DNA of 64,000 nt from Circinella umbellata (taxonomy: Eukaryota; Mucoromycota; Mucoromycetes; Mucorales; Lichtheimiaceae). Made by a program: the position numbers and the translations under genes. The notes beneath the pieces were generated by a model. That model was not told the DNA's origin and ran no database searches. It worked only from the letters and a program-made list of their open reading frames with translations. Positions 46,347-58,038 of the stretch are shown here, one piece after another; position 1 is the stretch's first letter, and each line of letters opens with the position of its first letter. Where the stretch lies: positions 496,001 through 560,000 of the forward strand of contig JAIWNF010000029.1 in NCBI GenBank assembly GCA_025093555.1, given 5' to 3'.

Positions 46347-49300
46347 ATGAATCCTACTACCATTACCAACAACTCAACTTCTAGATTTTGTTCTGATTGT
46401 AAATGTATTCACTCAATTGAATTGTTTTGTGGCAAGCACGATTTTTACAAAACGTGTATTACATGCCGAAATAAAAACAGCAATGTTGGCAAAGCGATCC
46501 CGGCTGAATTGCTTATTACTATGAGCGAAGCAATTGAGTTAATTCCTTCTCACTATGACGACGATGAAGGCATGGAAATAGAAGGCAATAGAGTGGTTAC
46601 TAGAGATGACAGATCAATTAGTTACTCAGTTGATGCATATATCAGTTTTGATGACAGCATGCGAGCCATGGATGATTAGGAACTGTTAACACACATCTGC
46701 ACATGTGTTCAGGAACGTGATGGATACCATTACTATCAAAATTTTACAAACGACACTCGGTTAAAGTACGGTAATTCATTTGTATGCCACTGCTCTCAAG
46801 ACGCCGACATGCAGCTACAAGTCTTAGACAATTATCGCAAGAGAATTCGCACACGGATAGAAACATACAACTGTAGTGGCTTCATCTGAGGATTAATCGA
46901 GAGACGCTTTGAATACATCTACCTAAATATTGAGCACTCAACAGGACACCGTGCTGCTCCTGTTATAATTGACAACACAGTAGATGAAAACATTAGAATC
47001 TATATTCAACAAAACTGTGCCAGGATGGATGCCCAAGACTTGTATCACGACATACTAGGAAGATTTCCCGGTGTGTTGGGTCGAATCCAACAATCACAAG
47101 TCTATTATTGGTGGAATCGCTCATTTGAGGATCAATATAGACTTCACCATGATCAGTTTATTTCTGCTGGTATGCTTTTGGACAGAGCTGTGGATCATGG
47201 CGTTATAATGGTAAGTTAATTTTGGAATAGGGATTTTAATGTACAGGCATTTTCGAAGATGCTACATGATTGAAGGGTTTAGTTGTCGAGATCACAAACT
47301 ACTGTAGATAGTAACTTATTAAGAAAATAAATGAATGAATAAATAAAACAGATATTCAGACAATCACGTCAAAACTATTCTGCTTTGGACTTCGTCATGC
47401 CTTTGTTTGCATCAATAACTACATTGGGGAATGTTGAAGAGTTTCATGTTGATTCAACATATAAAACAAACCATACGGGTCATGAGCTTTTTGCAGTTGT
47501 TGCGACAGTGAATGGAATAGGATTCCCAATCGCATATTTCTTGCTAAAGATGAACCCCATCAATACACCCATCACCAGATCGACTACCACCGCTACCACT
47601 ACCGCTACCACAACAAACACGACAACCACTACTACACCAACAACAGCAGATGTACCATCGACTCCTCCTGCTGTTAATCCTACTAATGAGCAATTATCCA
47701 CTCAATCTGATCTCATATATCTCAATTTTTCACCAAATTGTGTGAAAGAGGTCTGCGCTCAGTGAGATTTATGTTTACAGATAAAGATGAGGGCCAGATA
47801 AATGCCATTGCGAACGTGTTTGGTGAAGAAGCTGTACGTTTATGCTTATGGCATTTGATGCGTGCTGTGAAATTGCAGTTGGCAAAGCATAAGTTGGAGG
47901 ATCCACAGTATGATGTCGAAGAAGCTATGCAGCGTTTCACCTTCATAGAACGTTCATTTCAACCGACAGAAAATCAAGAAGGCAGAAGATGTGAACGTGC
48001 TGATCATCGCGAAATAATAGTGGCAATGATGCGAATACATTATGACATGCATAGTAATATACCGGTTGGAGGAGGTAATTTAAAGAACATAAAGATATAC
48101 GAGCAAATATATTCAATTAATAATTAATATACAGTAGCCCAAAAAAAATTAATAATTGATTGTGAATCTGAATACGGTAGTGTACTCAACTCCATATGAT
48201 ATTCATACCCATTGTGCCAGAGAGGCGTACAATTTTTGTAAGGATCATAACCTTCATGATGCTTGGGCCTATTTGTACAACAGATGGTATAAAGTGTCAT
48301 GGTGGAAGAGATGGGCACGTAGTTCCTGAGTTGCTATTCCTATTGGCAAAACAACAATGATGATCGAATTGCAATGGCGAATTCTTAAAAGAGATTTTCT
48401 TGTCAATAGCATTCGACCACGTTTGGACTATCTGGTGTGGATTATCATCCAGAAGCAGATAGTTACTATCCATCACACATTTTCAATCAAAATCGTAAAT
48501 CGTTTGCAAAAGCTAGACTGGGAACTAGAATTTGTTCGTGAATGGCATTCAAAAACTGGTCGTGGCGAACCTGGATCTAATAGTAGGCGTAACCGATCTG
48601 AAAATACTAATGCAGAGGAGTTATACTTGCCGTCAATCGAGAATTGGACGTGCGGCTGTCCTTCTTATGCTAAAAGTCGTTTTATGCTTTGCAAACATTT
48701 AATTTCTCGCTATCGTGATAGCCATCCTTCCATGCGTGTTGTATTTGGTGCACATGACTATTTTATATGTCGCCAATCTACTGCACCATATGTCCAAATT
48801 CTGCCAGTATGTTTTGTATATATACATAATAATCATTTATTTGTGTTAGTACTAATATATAGAACTAAATGTATCTTATGTCTGCGGGTATAGAACATTT
48901 CGTATCCTTTTTATGGACTAGCAGCTCCTAATACTGCACCCGTACCTCAACAAACATCACCAATTACTCCTAATTCACCACAGCAACCAATTATCATTCC
49001 ACAATCTCAACTTCAACCTCAACCATCAGCAGCATTACCAACACCAACTTTACCTACTATTATTAATATTAGCGATTCTGAAGAAGAAGCAGAAGAAGAA
49101 CTTGAAGCAGTAGTGGTAGAAAATAATGATGAAGAAATAGAAGCAGAAGTAAGGGATGAGTGGTAAACGCAAGTGGATGCTGAAGCGCGCATTGCTCGGT
49201 TACGAAGAGAACTTGATGCTGAATACAACAGTTATCGTAATATATTACATTCTCATCAACAACAACAATTCTTTGATACTTCCCGCGCTCGTGATCACCA

Positions 49301-49397
49301 TGTTAACAACTATTTTAATGTTGTTAATGCGTACAGAAATCGACGAACCTGTGATAGAACTTGGGAAGATGATCATCCTTTTACACGCTATCTTTAA
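46347..49397 (+). pseudogene. MULE (Mutator-like) transposase relic with SWIM finger
   Basis: ATG 46347 starts a Cys-rich N-terminus (FCSDCKC...CITCRNK). The transposase core contains FHVDSTYKTNHTGHEL (first Asp), FTDKDEGQINAIANVFG (second Asp) with CLWHLMRAVK, and TTMMIELQWRILKRDFL (Glu). A SWIM zinc finger CGCPSYAKSRFMLCKHL follows. The C-terminus is acidic, then Arg/Glu-rich, ending at 49397. One intron (47211-47351) is clean, and another is likely at 48075-48134. Breaks: in-frame stops at 46677-46679, near 46888, near 48327 and near 49164; frame changes near 47740 and 48200. A Thr-rich stretch lies at 47560-47660. The DDE residues and SWIM finger survive, so the copy is decayed but recognisable. 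Confidence 0.85.
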
Positions 49398-52300
49398 AAG
49401 CAATTCATATCTCTTTCATTTACATATTTACAATTACATTTATTCCATTAGTTTATATTATCCTTCGTGCTATCCGTTTTTCGTTTTTATCTACATTTAC
49501 ATCACTTGATCCCTTTTTTTTATAAAAAAAAAATTGTCAAAAAAAAAAAATGTTCTCAAAAAAAAAATGTTGTCAAAAAAAACCATATTATTTTTCATAT
49601 CGGAATTTAAAATGGAAAAATGTATTGCCTTTTACTGAGATTATGTTTCCAGGAAAAAAAGTAAACTGCTGGGGTGTGTGTGGTATACGCTTTGGTAGCG
49701 AATGGTGGTTTAGGAAATTAACGGCGGTTCATATGGGAGCCTCTAGCAAGTATATTGATTCAGGTTCAATTATAGTCACAGTTTACAGATAGTACATTCA
49801 GTCCTTATTCAATCGATGAAGCACATAATACTTTAATCGAGTAAGACTTTATGCGCCATATATACCTGTGTGTGAGAGAGAGATGGGGATGATTAAAAAA
49901 ACTTATACGTAGGTTTTGGCTTTTATCCAATCTAGATCTAGTTTGGGCTTTCCAATTCAGATCTCTCATGCACCAAATTAGAGCTTCCAGACTTTGACTT
50001 TTTCCTAATGAAATAGTCTTTAATAAATTGCTTCGAACGGGGGAAAAAAGGATTGCGCTGAAGACATCATGATTAGCTATCACGGGTGGTCCGTCACTTT
50101 TTCCGATTTGCACTATCGATTTTTGAAGTCAGACATATCTAAGGAGTCAAGGGCAACAAGTAGGAAAAATTCATACACACATATAAAAAATATAACTATT
50201 TATTCATGAGCTTCTATGTTTATACTGCAATAAATTGATCATTTTGAGGCTACAAAATCTTAGTAGTCACTGGATAAAAAGAGAATAAATTTTTCTTTAA
50301 AAAAAAGAAACGTTTTTACTGCAGTACAGGAGATATTGTGGTTTTTGGTATATCACAAAAATAGTTTCAAGCCAAGAAACTATTTTTTTCATATATATCT
50401 GGCTTACGTTTCTTCACTTGAGATATATAAAAAAACCACTCAAACAAAGATCTACGTAGATTAAATAACCAACATCAAAAATTGATAGATATGTTTTCGA
50501 CAAGTTTTCTTTTACTGTAAATGAACATTTTACATCGTTTGTTATTAGCACAGAATTTGCATGATACTTGTTCAAAAAAGATTTTTTATTCTTTTTGTTG
50601 ATGACAAAAACAATCGTCGACCTTTTAAAGAGGTCCGCTTCTTGGTTAGGAATGTTACACCAATTCTTTTTTTGTCATGAAAACTATACCAATTACCATA
50701 GCAGTGGGTATTAGACAAGTTTCTCTCTTCATTTTTATCCATGTTACACATACAACACAGCATGTTTTCCCCACGTTTGTGGCGCCTCGTTTTGTTTATT
50801 CTACTTTTTTTCCCATATTTGTAAACGTTATAAATAAACTAAGGTACATATTTGAAACAATAACATGATAAATCGGGTTTCATGGACTATTTATGTAGCT
50901 TATTATAAATAACCTCATCTTAAGACTCTTGATGTAGATTCAAAAAATACATGTGACATATATTTCTTATCCGCATATTTACATATTCACATTTTTTTTT
51001 GGTTGCATTCAATAAAGGAAATACTTTCTTAATTCTAATAGTAACTTTGCTATACATAACATCAAATGATGCTATCAAAAAAAGTGTCTTAATTACCACC
51101 TATTCAACACTATCACTTTCAAGAAAAAGCAAATTTGTTTGACCAATTTAACAGCGGTAAATCCTATTTGTTACAAAAAATAAAGTCGGTGATATGCTAT
51201 TGCGCCTGTGACCCTACTCTCATTGAATGAAATACCTTACGCATCAGTCAACATATAGTTATCTTTGACTCATTTTTAGTAGTTTTTTTTTTTTTTTTTT
51301 TTTGGCGCTAATCCATTTTTGCCAGGTTGACGAGAAAATGACAAAAAAAGGAACCGGCTAATCTGTCAAACAGGTTTAGAGAAACTATAATGACAGCATA
51401 GATTATCTACCCGCATTAAACGCTCCTAATGTTACGAAAGCAATTAGATAATGACTTAAGTTAGGAATTGAAACATATCATTCATAATTACCCCACTTTA
51501 AGAAAATGGTAGAAATGGAGACCGTTCCAAAACACAAAGATAACTCACCTTACATTTATTGTATCGACAAGCTACCAGTCATGATTGTTTACGTATTATT
51601 ATTATTGTCTCTCCTCGATTTTTTTTCCTTGTGCATTTTTATACTGGTGAATACTACTAAATTATGATGATACTTTCTTTCAGAAAATCCGATCAACAAT
51701 GCAATAAAAAAATATCTTAATCAGGATTACATAATATGTGAAGGAACCAGAAAATTGACACAATTATCGTTTGACTTTTTTTCAATTACAACACGTTCTT
51801 ATGTACTACATGAAATGCATATTCGAATGTCATCGTTATGGAAAAGTGATTTTGGGAATAAGAGGAAGAGATATCATTCAACATTGAAAATTTTAAGCTA
51901 GTTATTGTTCTGTGTAGGTCGTGCTTTATTTTTGTTTAATGGAAAAAAATGGGTTTGTCAACCAGCAGCCAACCTTAAATTCATTATTTACCGAGAAGCA
52001 GGGGAGTGTATTTTTAGATTTTAAACTATCGTCCATGTTGTGTAACACTGTTTTTGTAACCGGACAATCGTTTCAATAAGGTAAAGCAGTAACCTACACA
52101 AAAAAAATTAATACTTTTTTTTACTAGTATATTGGGAAATACATATAGTATAATGCTTATTTTTTGCATATGTGGTAATCTATGTATAAATTACCCTTAA
52201 TCAAATTGCTTGGATAAGAATACCTACTGCTAATCGGGATCTACTAATATTAATCTTTTAAAGTAATTAGAGTTGAACATCGTTAATGTCATTTATTTTC

Positions 52301-53138
52301 TATTATTTCGTTCGATTAATCACTCCAGAAGCAGGCGAGTAACTTTGAAAATATCTTTTTTTTTGTACTACGCCATAAAAAGAAGTTCTTATACAACAAT
52401 ATAGCGCCAGAAAGAAATTTCCTTGATAAAAGTAACGTGATATCTTTTGTGGATGTGAAATACTTTATCTCAACAGTTCCTCAGAAGAGATGCATTCGTA
52501 ACTGTTTCTTCTTTTCAATTTACAACCATGTCATATACGCATCGTGTGGATAGCTATGTATTTTGTTAATCATGGTGACGACAACAGGGCCGATTACCTT
52601 GTTTGTCAATTGCACAACCTCAGCCTTAAGTCCGAGTGGCACGGTCATTTGAAGGTGCATAACAGTTGTCCCCCCAAAAAAAATCTTTTTTTTTTTTGGT
52701 CCTCTGAAAGAAACTGTTCTTTTTATTAGTATTTTTGTTTTCAAACACTAATACAAAAACAATTACAGAGTACTCTATATGCTTGTTTATTAAACTCTGT
52801 GGAATGATGGTTAACTTATTCTTTTTAATATCTTAACAACAATCTTTGGCGAGCACGGCGCTTCTCGGATAATCCGTGGTGCCGTAGTTTTGAAAATAAT
52901 AATAATAATAAATTAAGAAATCCATTCTTGAATTTCTTTTTCTTCTTCTTTTTTTAATTTTTTAGTTTTGGTTTTAGTTTTTTTTTTATTTTATTTTTTA
53001 TTTTTTTATTTTTAGTATTTTTGTTTATTCTTTTGCTGGCTCAGAAGAACTAAGAAAAATCAACAAACATTGATCGACCACTTATAATATAAATAAACAA
53101 TAGCAACAAAACCTGTGCCACCTAATTAATATATAACA
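49398..53138. other. intergenic, nothing recognised
   Basis: Includes a possible right end of the MULE near 49649-49667, a T-run at 51285-51304 and long T-rich tracts at 52920-53030 upstream of the second G-alpha. TATAATATAAAT near 53086 is a plausible TATA element for that gene. No other gene supported. Confidence 0.5.
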
Positions 53139-54989
53139 ATGGGGAATCGTGCCAGTTCATTTTTTGTCCGTAAAGATCCTGATGGATCAAAAAGTAAAGC
53201 AATTGATAAAGTACTCAAACAAGAAGAAAAACGAATGAAAACTGAAGCAAAAATTTTATTACTTGGTAAATACAACAGTCATCCAATGCAGCACCTACAA
53301 AAATCGAGCAGAGAAAACCAAGAATCGCAATTGCATTCCGATTATTAACTGTCATTATTATTAACTATTACTATAAATTAGGTGCCGGTGAATCAGGGAA
53401 ATCGACCGTTTCAAGACAAATGCGAATTATTCATACATGCGGGTTCGATACTGACGAAAAAGAATCTTTTCGGACCATTATATTCGTTAATATCATTGAA
53501 GCCATGCAAATTTTATTAGAAGCACTGAAAAAGTTTGATATTAAACTCGAGGATGAATCACTCTTGGTAATTAGAAGCTATTTTGATATTTTTTATTTAT
53601 TTGAAAAAAAAAAATCATCTTTGTGAAGTAGTATATATTAACTGCGCGCGCTTCATCTGAGCTGTCACGCGTAATAGTAATAATAATAATACGTAGTTCG
53701 AAAAAAAAAGGTACTGTCATTAACCAGAAGTCTGGATATCTTTTCTTTCTTTTTAAAACACTTTAGCCTCACATTGCTCTAATTCAGTCGGCGATCCCTG
53801 ATCTGAATTCCAGTGAGCCTTATCCACACGTGTATTTAGATCCGCTTAAAGAACTTTGGGCCGATCCAGGCATCCAGAAAGTCTGTCAAAAGGGTAATCA
53901 ATTTGCATTACATGACAATATATATCAGTATGTCTTTTTTTATATACCATTATCTTTTTTTTATAAATGATGTTTATATATACTAATAACTATCACCAGT
54001 TACTACGAGCAATTAGATGAGTTGTGGAAATCAAATTACATCCCTACAGAACAGGATATTGTACGGTGTCGGGTCAAGACGATTGGTATTGTGGAAACCA
54101 CAGTTAGTATGGGACAGTTAAAATATCGTATTGTCGACGTCGGAGGACAAAAAAGTGAGCGGAGAAAATGGTAAGCGAAGAAGGGGATATAGATACATGA
54201 GAAACGATAAATTATTGACTAACGAGATTAAATTCATAAAACAATATATTAGGATTCACTGTTTTGAAGACGTAACTGCAATTATCTTTGTTGTAGCTAT
54301 GAGCGGATACGACAAATGCTTGATAGAAGACTGGGACTCTGTAAGTAATAGAAACACTAATACAATTAACTAATGAATAATATAGCGTGTAAATGTATAA
54401 CCTAAAGTTAATTTATAATGTTCTTTTTTTTTCGTGTCTTTCTTTACGTGTTATAGAATCAGGTACAGTCTATCATAACTTTGCCTATGAGAGAACTCTA
54501 AAGGGAAAATCGGAGTGGGATACTCAGTGTTATAATTTATTAACAGCGATTTACTGTTATACTTTATATTACAGATGCTTGATGCAATGATGTTATTTGA
54601 AAATATTAGTAATTCCCACTGGTTTCAAAAGACTTCCATGATTTTACTCTTGAACAAGATTGATATTTTTCGTAAAAAGATCCAGTATTCCCCTATCTCC
54701 AAGTATTTCCCTGACTATAATGGTAGTTAAACTTTCTATAATATTTAAGCAATATTTATATAATATATTTGTACTAAACTACTATGATTGCTGATACATA
54801 ATAGGTGGAACTGATTATGACAAGGCTATCACTTATTTCCGGACACGATTTGAATGGTTATCTGCAAATCCAAGAAAATCCATCTATACTCATTGCACTG
54901 ATGCCACAGATCGTACTCTTTTACAGAGAGTCATGTCAGCTGTACTGGATATCATTATGACTGAAAGTGTAGATGCCCTCATGCTTTAA
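53139..54989 (+). CDS. divergent G-protein alpha subunit with a 6-nt microexon
   Basis: Exons: 53139-53265, 53382-53566, 53767-53927, 54000-54170, 54253-54340, 54457-54462, 54575-54722 and 54805-54989, 356 residues. All phases agree. MGNRAS gives Gly2 for myristoylation but no Cys3. P-loop GAGESGKST at ~43-51, Arg ~182 in [20 protein letters not shown] with Gln ~208, NKID intact, and TDATD in place of TCATD. The C-terminus ESVDALML is unlike the receptor-coupling tail of group I alphas, so receptor choice may differ. Exon 6 (AATCAG) encodes Asn-Gln at the place of Asn-Arg in the G-alpha at 14252. Two intron positions are shared with that gene. Probably a plasma-membrane signalling GTPase. Nucleotide-binding residues look intact. 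Confidence 0.9.
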
Positions 54990-55435
54990 TAATAAGGTGT
55001 ATACTTTACTTTATGTCTCTTTTCATTATTATTTTTTCTATGCGTATTTTTTTAATCACAGCTTTTCTTAGTACATATCCTTTTTTTTATTCTTATTTTA
55101 TATGCCTCTTCATTCCTGTATTTTTTTTTCATTATTCCCACCAGTATATATTGTTATTATTACAAATCATCGTTTAAAGTTCCCATTTTCTTTCACAATT
55201 CTATTTACAATCCTTTTATTATGTATTCTTATTAGCTGTTATAGGAAAAAAAATGTTTTTCTATAGCAACAGCCAATTATAGATATTATTTTTCAGATTA
55301 TTCTCTTCTCTAACAACAACATGTATTATTATTTATAAATAAATAGAAGCCAATCATGCAAGCAAAAAAAATATACTACAATAGAAAGCAGAAACTATGA
55401 TATACTAATACAATACATACGTCTGCAATTTTTTT
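54990..55435. other. convergent 3' flanks
   Basis: AT-rich spacer between the convergent G-alpha and esterase-like genes. No further feature seen. Confidence 0.6.
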
Positions 55436-56824
55436 TTAGTAATTTAGTTGAACTGGTATAGGTCCAAATGCAAGTAAGCCCATTCCTTCAGTTGTTTCCA
55501 TATTACATATTGGGTTCATTCCATATCCATAGTATAGAAATAGATCATTAGTATCTAAAGTCTCGGCATCGTAAGTCAAAAACAATCGTATGCTTTTCTT
55601 GTCTTGTTGAATCTCGGTTTTATAAAGTACTTGCAACAAGTTGCCGCTACTATCATGTAGAGTAAATCCAAATACACCATCGTCGCGGGATTTCCATTTA
55701 TTCACATTCTTGAATTTAACTAATAAAGTAGCTTGTGTGGCGTACTTGGACGAGGTATCTATGTTGTCGTTATTTTCATTGCGTGCAGCTAATCTCTCTT
55801 CAAACTGGACGCTATCAAATGTTGGACTAGATATGCTTGCCTTACTTTTCAATGCATTTGTTGCAGTTATTGCCATTCGCTGACCTACTGTCGTTAAACC
55901 TTTAGCTGATAGGTGTATATAATCATCCATTTCCAAATCGATACTAGCGACCGCACCAATACGTTCCTTGTCCCAGTTGTCATTGTCATTTAATAATCGC
56001 TGTCCATTTCGAACTTGATTCCAGCCTTCATCCTGATCGTTTCGCACTATTGCTAATCGAGCAATCTGTACATATACAAACGGTAATTGCTCATTGTTCA
56101 ATGTGGACCGTGTGGTATTAATCCAAGATCCAAGGTTCTCTTTGTATTGTGAAGCAAGACAGGTATCAGCAGCATCCGATTCACCTTGATACCAAAGTAT
56201 CCCAGCAATTTTTTGACTACCAGCCGTAGCCTTATCAATACGACCAAGCATAGCACCATACAATGTAGTATTATATGGATTTTTTGTAGCCTCTAACAGA
56301 TCAGGGCTCCACTGATCCATGGTTGTTCCGCCATGTGCACTAGGTAGGAGCCCAACAGGAACATCACTATTATGTTCTCGATAGGCTGTTGCAAATGCCA
56401 TTCCGGATGAAACACCACGATAATTGTGATAATTCTTCATACTAACAGATGGATCGCTAATGTCATAATTAACTTGTCGTATAGACTGGTCGAGTCGATG
56501 CGTAGGTTCTGTTCCTTTATTCCAGGTTTCGTTCGATTGAAATAAATGAATCATATCGTTTACATAATCTGGATATGTTCTTTTATTTGGTGGATCAGTC
56601 CATGGATCAACATAAAAAGCATTACCACGCATGTTGCTTTGTCCCGCCAGCACCCAGATGTCACCTACAAGAACATTGGATGCATTGTTGATTTGATATG
56701 GTCCTCCAACAGGAAACGATTGAATAATACCGCTAGCTTGCTTTACTAGTGCAGAATTGGTTGAAAAATCACGTTGTAAAACTTGATAGCTGCTGACCTG
56801 AGTATAAATGTGTTGCTCTGCCAT
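55436..56824 (-). CDS. sialate O-acetylesterase-like SGNH hydrolase
   Basis: A single uninterrupted exon of 462 residues, unusual here where most genes are split. VLAGQSNMRGN at ~58-68 carries the GQSN block with putative nucleophile Ser63. ILWYQGESDA follows at mid-protein, and DDYIHLSAKG supplies the Asp-x-x-His pair. These are the SASA (PF03629) family landmarks; relatives remove acetyl groups from sialic acid or plant cell-wall xylan. The N-terminus lacks a signal peptide (MAEQHIYTQ), so secretion is not evident. The C-terminal ~120 residues form a separate beta-rich domain of unknown role. The intronless structure could reflect transfer or retroposition, but composition is not different enough to claim it. 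Confidence 0.85.
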   Translation of the reverse strand: MAEQHIYTQVSSYQVLQRDFSTNSALVKQASGIIQSFPVGGPYQINNASNVLVGDIWVLAGQSNMRGNAFYVDPWTDPPNKRTYPDYVNDMIHLFQSNETWNKGTEPTHRLDQSIRQVNYDISDPSVSMKNYHNYRGVSSGMAFATAYREHNSDVPVGLLPSAHGGTTMDQWSPDLLEATKNPYNTTLYGAMLGRIDKATAGSQKIAGILWYQGESDAADTCLASQYKENLGSWINTTRSTLNNEQLPFVYVQIARLAIVRNDQDEGWNQVRNGQRLLNDNDNWDKERIGAVASIDLEMDDYIHLSAKGLTTVGQRMAITATNALKSKASISSPTFDSVQFEERLAARNENNDNIDTSSKYATQATLLVKFKNVNKWKSRDDGVFGFTLHDSSGNLLQVLYKTEIQQDKKSIRLFLTYDAETLDTNDLFLYYGYGMNPICNMETTEGMGLLAFGPIPVQLNY

Positions 56825-58038
56825 CTTCTTCTTTCTTCAACATATAAGCAAAATGGTACAGGTTTATGCACTTGGTCCCCCAGTTGTATCGTATTTTGAC
56901 AGTCAAAAAAAAAAAGAACGGGTGGATACTAAGCAAAAAGAAAAAAAGGGAGAAAAAAGAAAAGAAGGGGATCTCACTACGTTAGTTTTTAATCCCTCTT
57001 TCCCTCTAATAAATATACACTCTGGATGTGGCGTACTATAGTACTACTAAAGTGCCCCCTCTGCGCTAATCCTATAGCCGTACTTGCTGCACTCTTAGTA
57101 ATTCTTATATATATACTATAGAGCCTAGCGACGTATTAGTATTGCGACATTACTATATCCCTTAGATTTTATTAAAGAATGACATATTAAAACTCACTAC
57201 GTATGTACAAATATGCAAGTTTCATTTTCAGGTACATATTTTCTTTTGGCAGAACGTTTTTTTCTATGAACTTTTTTGGTAAAACGCAACGAGCCAAATT
57301 GAAGCATCTTCAAAAACCAATAAATTTTTATTATAATAATATTTCGAGTTGAGAAAAACAAATGAAACATTCGATAAACAACCCCCCTTCCACGTGGGAT
57401 AAAAAAGAATTGAAGCCAAAAAAATTATTCAACTACGTAAGGTTTAGCCAAATAAAAAAATATTCCCAGTCAAGCACACAATTTAAATAAATAATAATAG
57501 TATTACTAGTAGTAGCAATTGCTTGAGGATACGATAGCACTTTGTTAATTTCATGTACTCCACTCTTGGGTACCTATTTTGTAAAATAAGCAGGAGGTGA
57601 AATTATCGGGGGAGCATATCGAAGTTGAAAACAGGTAAAACGTTTTAACACAATATATATAAACAATCACTGTTTCTTATAATTGATAGGTTATTGATAA
57701 TCATGGAAGGTGTTTCACACTATATTATATAATTGAAAATAACTTTTTACATTCCTTGTAATCAGGGCGAACCACTGAATAACATAGAAACTCGGAAACA
57801 TTGAGAATGAACTAAATAGCAACAGCTTCCAAGGAAACACATAATACGTAACGGGAATCACAGTTAGCAGCACACTAGTACTGTGTACAAGGTACGCCAT
57901 TACATATATTTAAAGTACTGATACGTAGATATGTAAACCGGTTTAATAAAAAAAAGTTGTACTATGTGAAGAGTTTATTTTTGAAGACCCTTGGATATCA
58001 TTTTTATTATATACTACATAAATAATAAACCGTTCTTT
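56825..58038. other. intergenic with a dispersed repeat
   Basis: Contains the repeat at 57545-57660. No gene supported. Confidence 0.55.
57545..57660 (+). repeat. dispersed repeat, copy 1
   Basis: Shares GTTAATTTCATGTACTCCACT, a GGGGGAGCA-type block, GTTGAA and AAACGTTTTAACA...ATATATA in the same order and orientation with 61150-61260. The two copies bracket the F-box gene. Confidence 0.6.

Noticed and set aside
42278..49397. All premature stops in the gypsy and MULE relics can be explained by C-to-T or G-to-A changes, suggesting RIP.
   Set aside because: Every stop codon is one transition away from CAA, CAG, CGA or TGG, so this is true of any stop. Without aligned intact copies it is not evidence.
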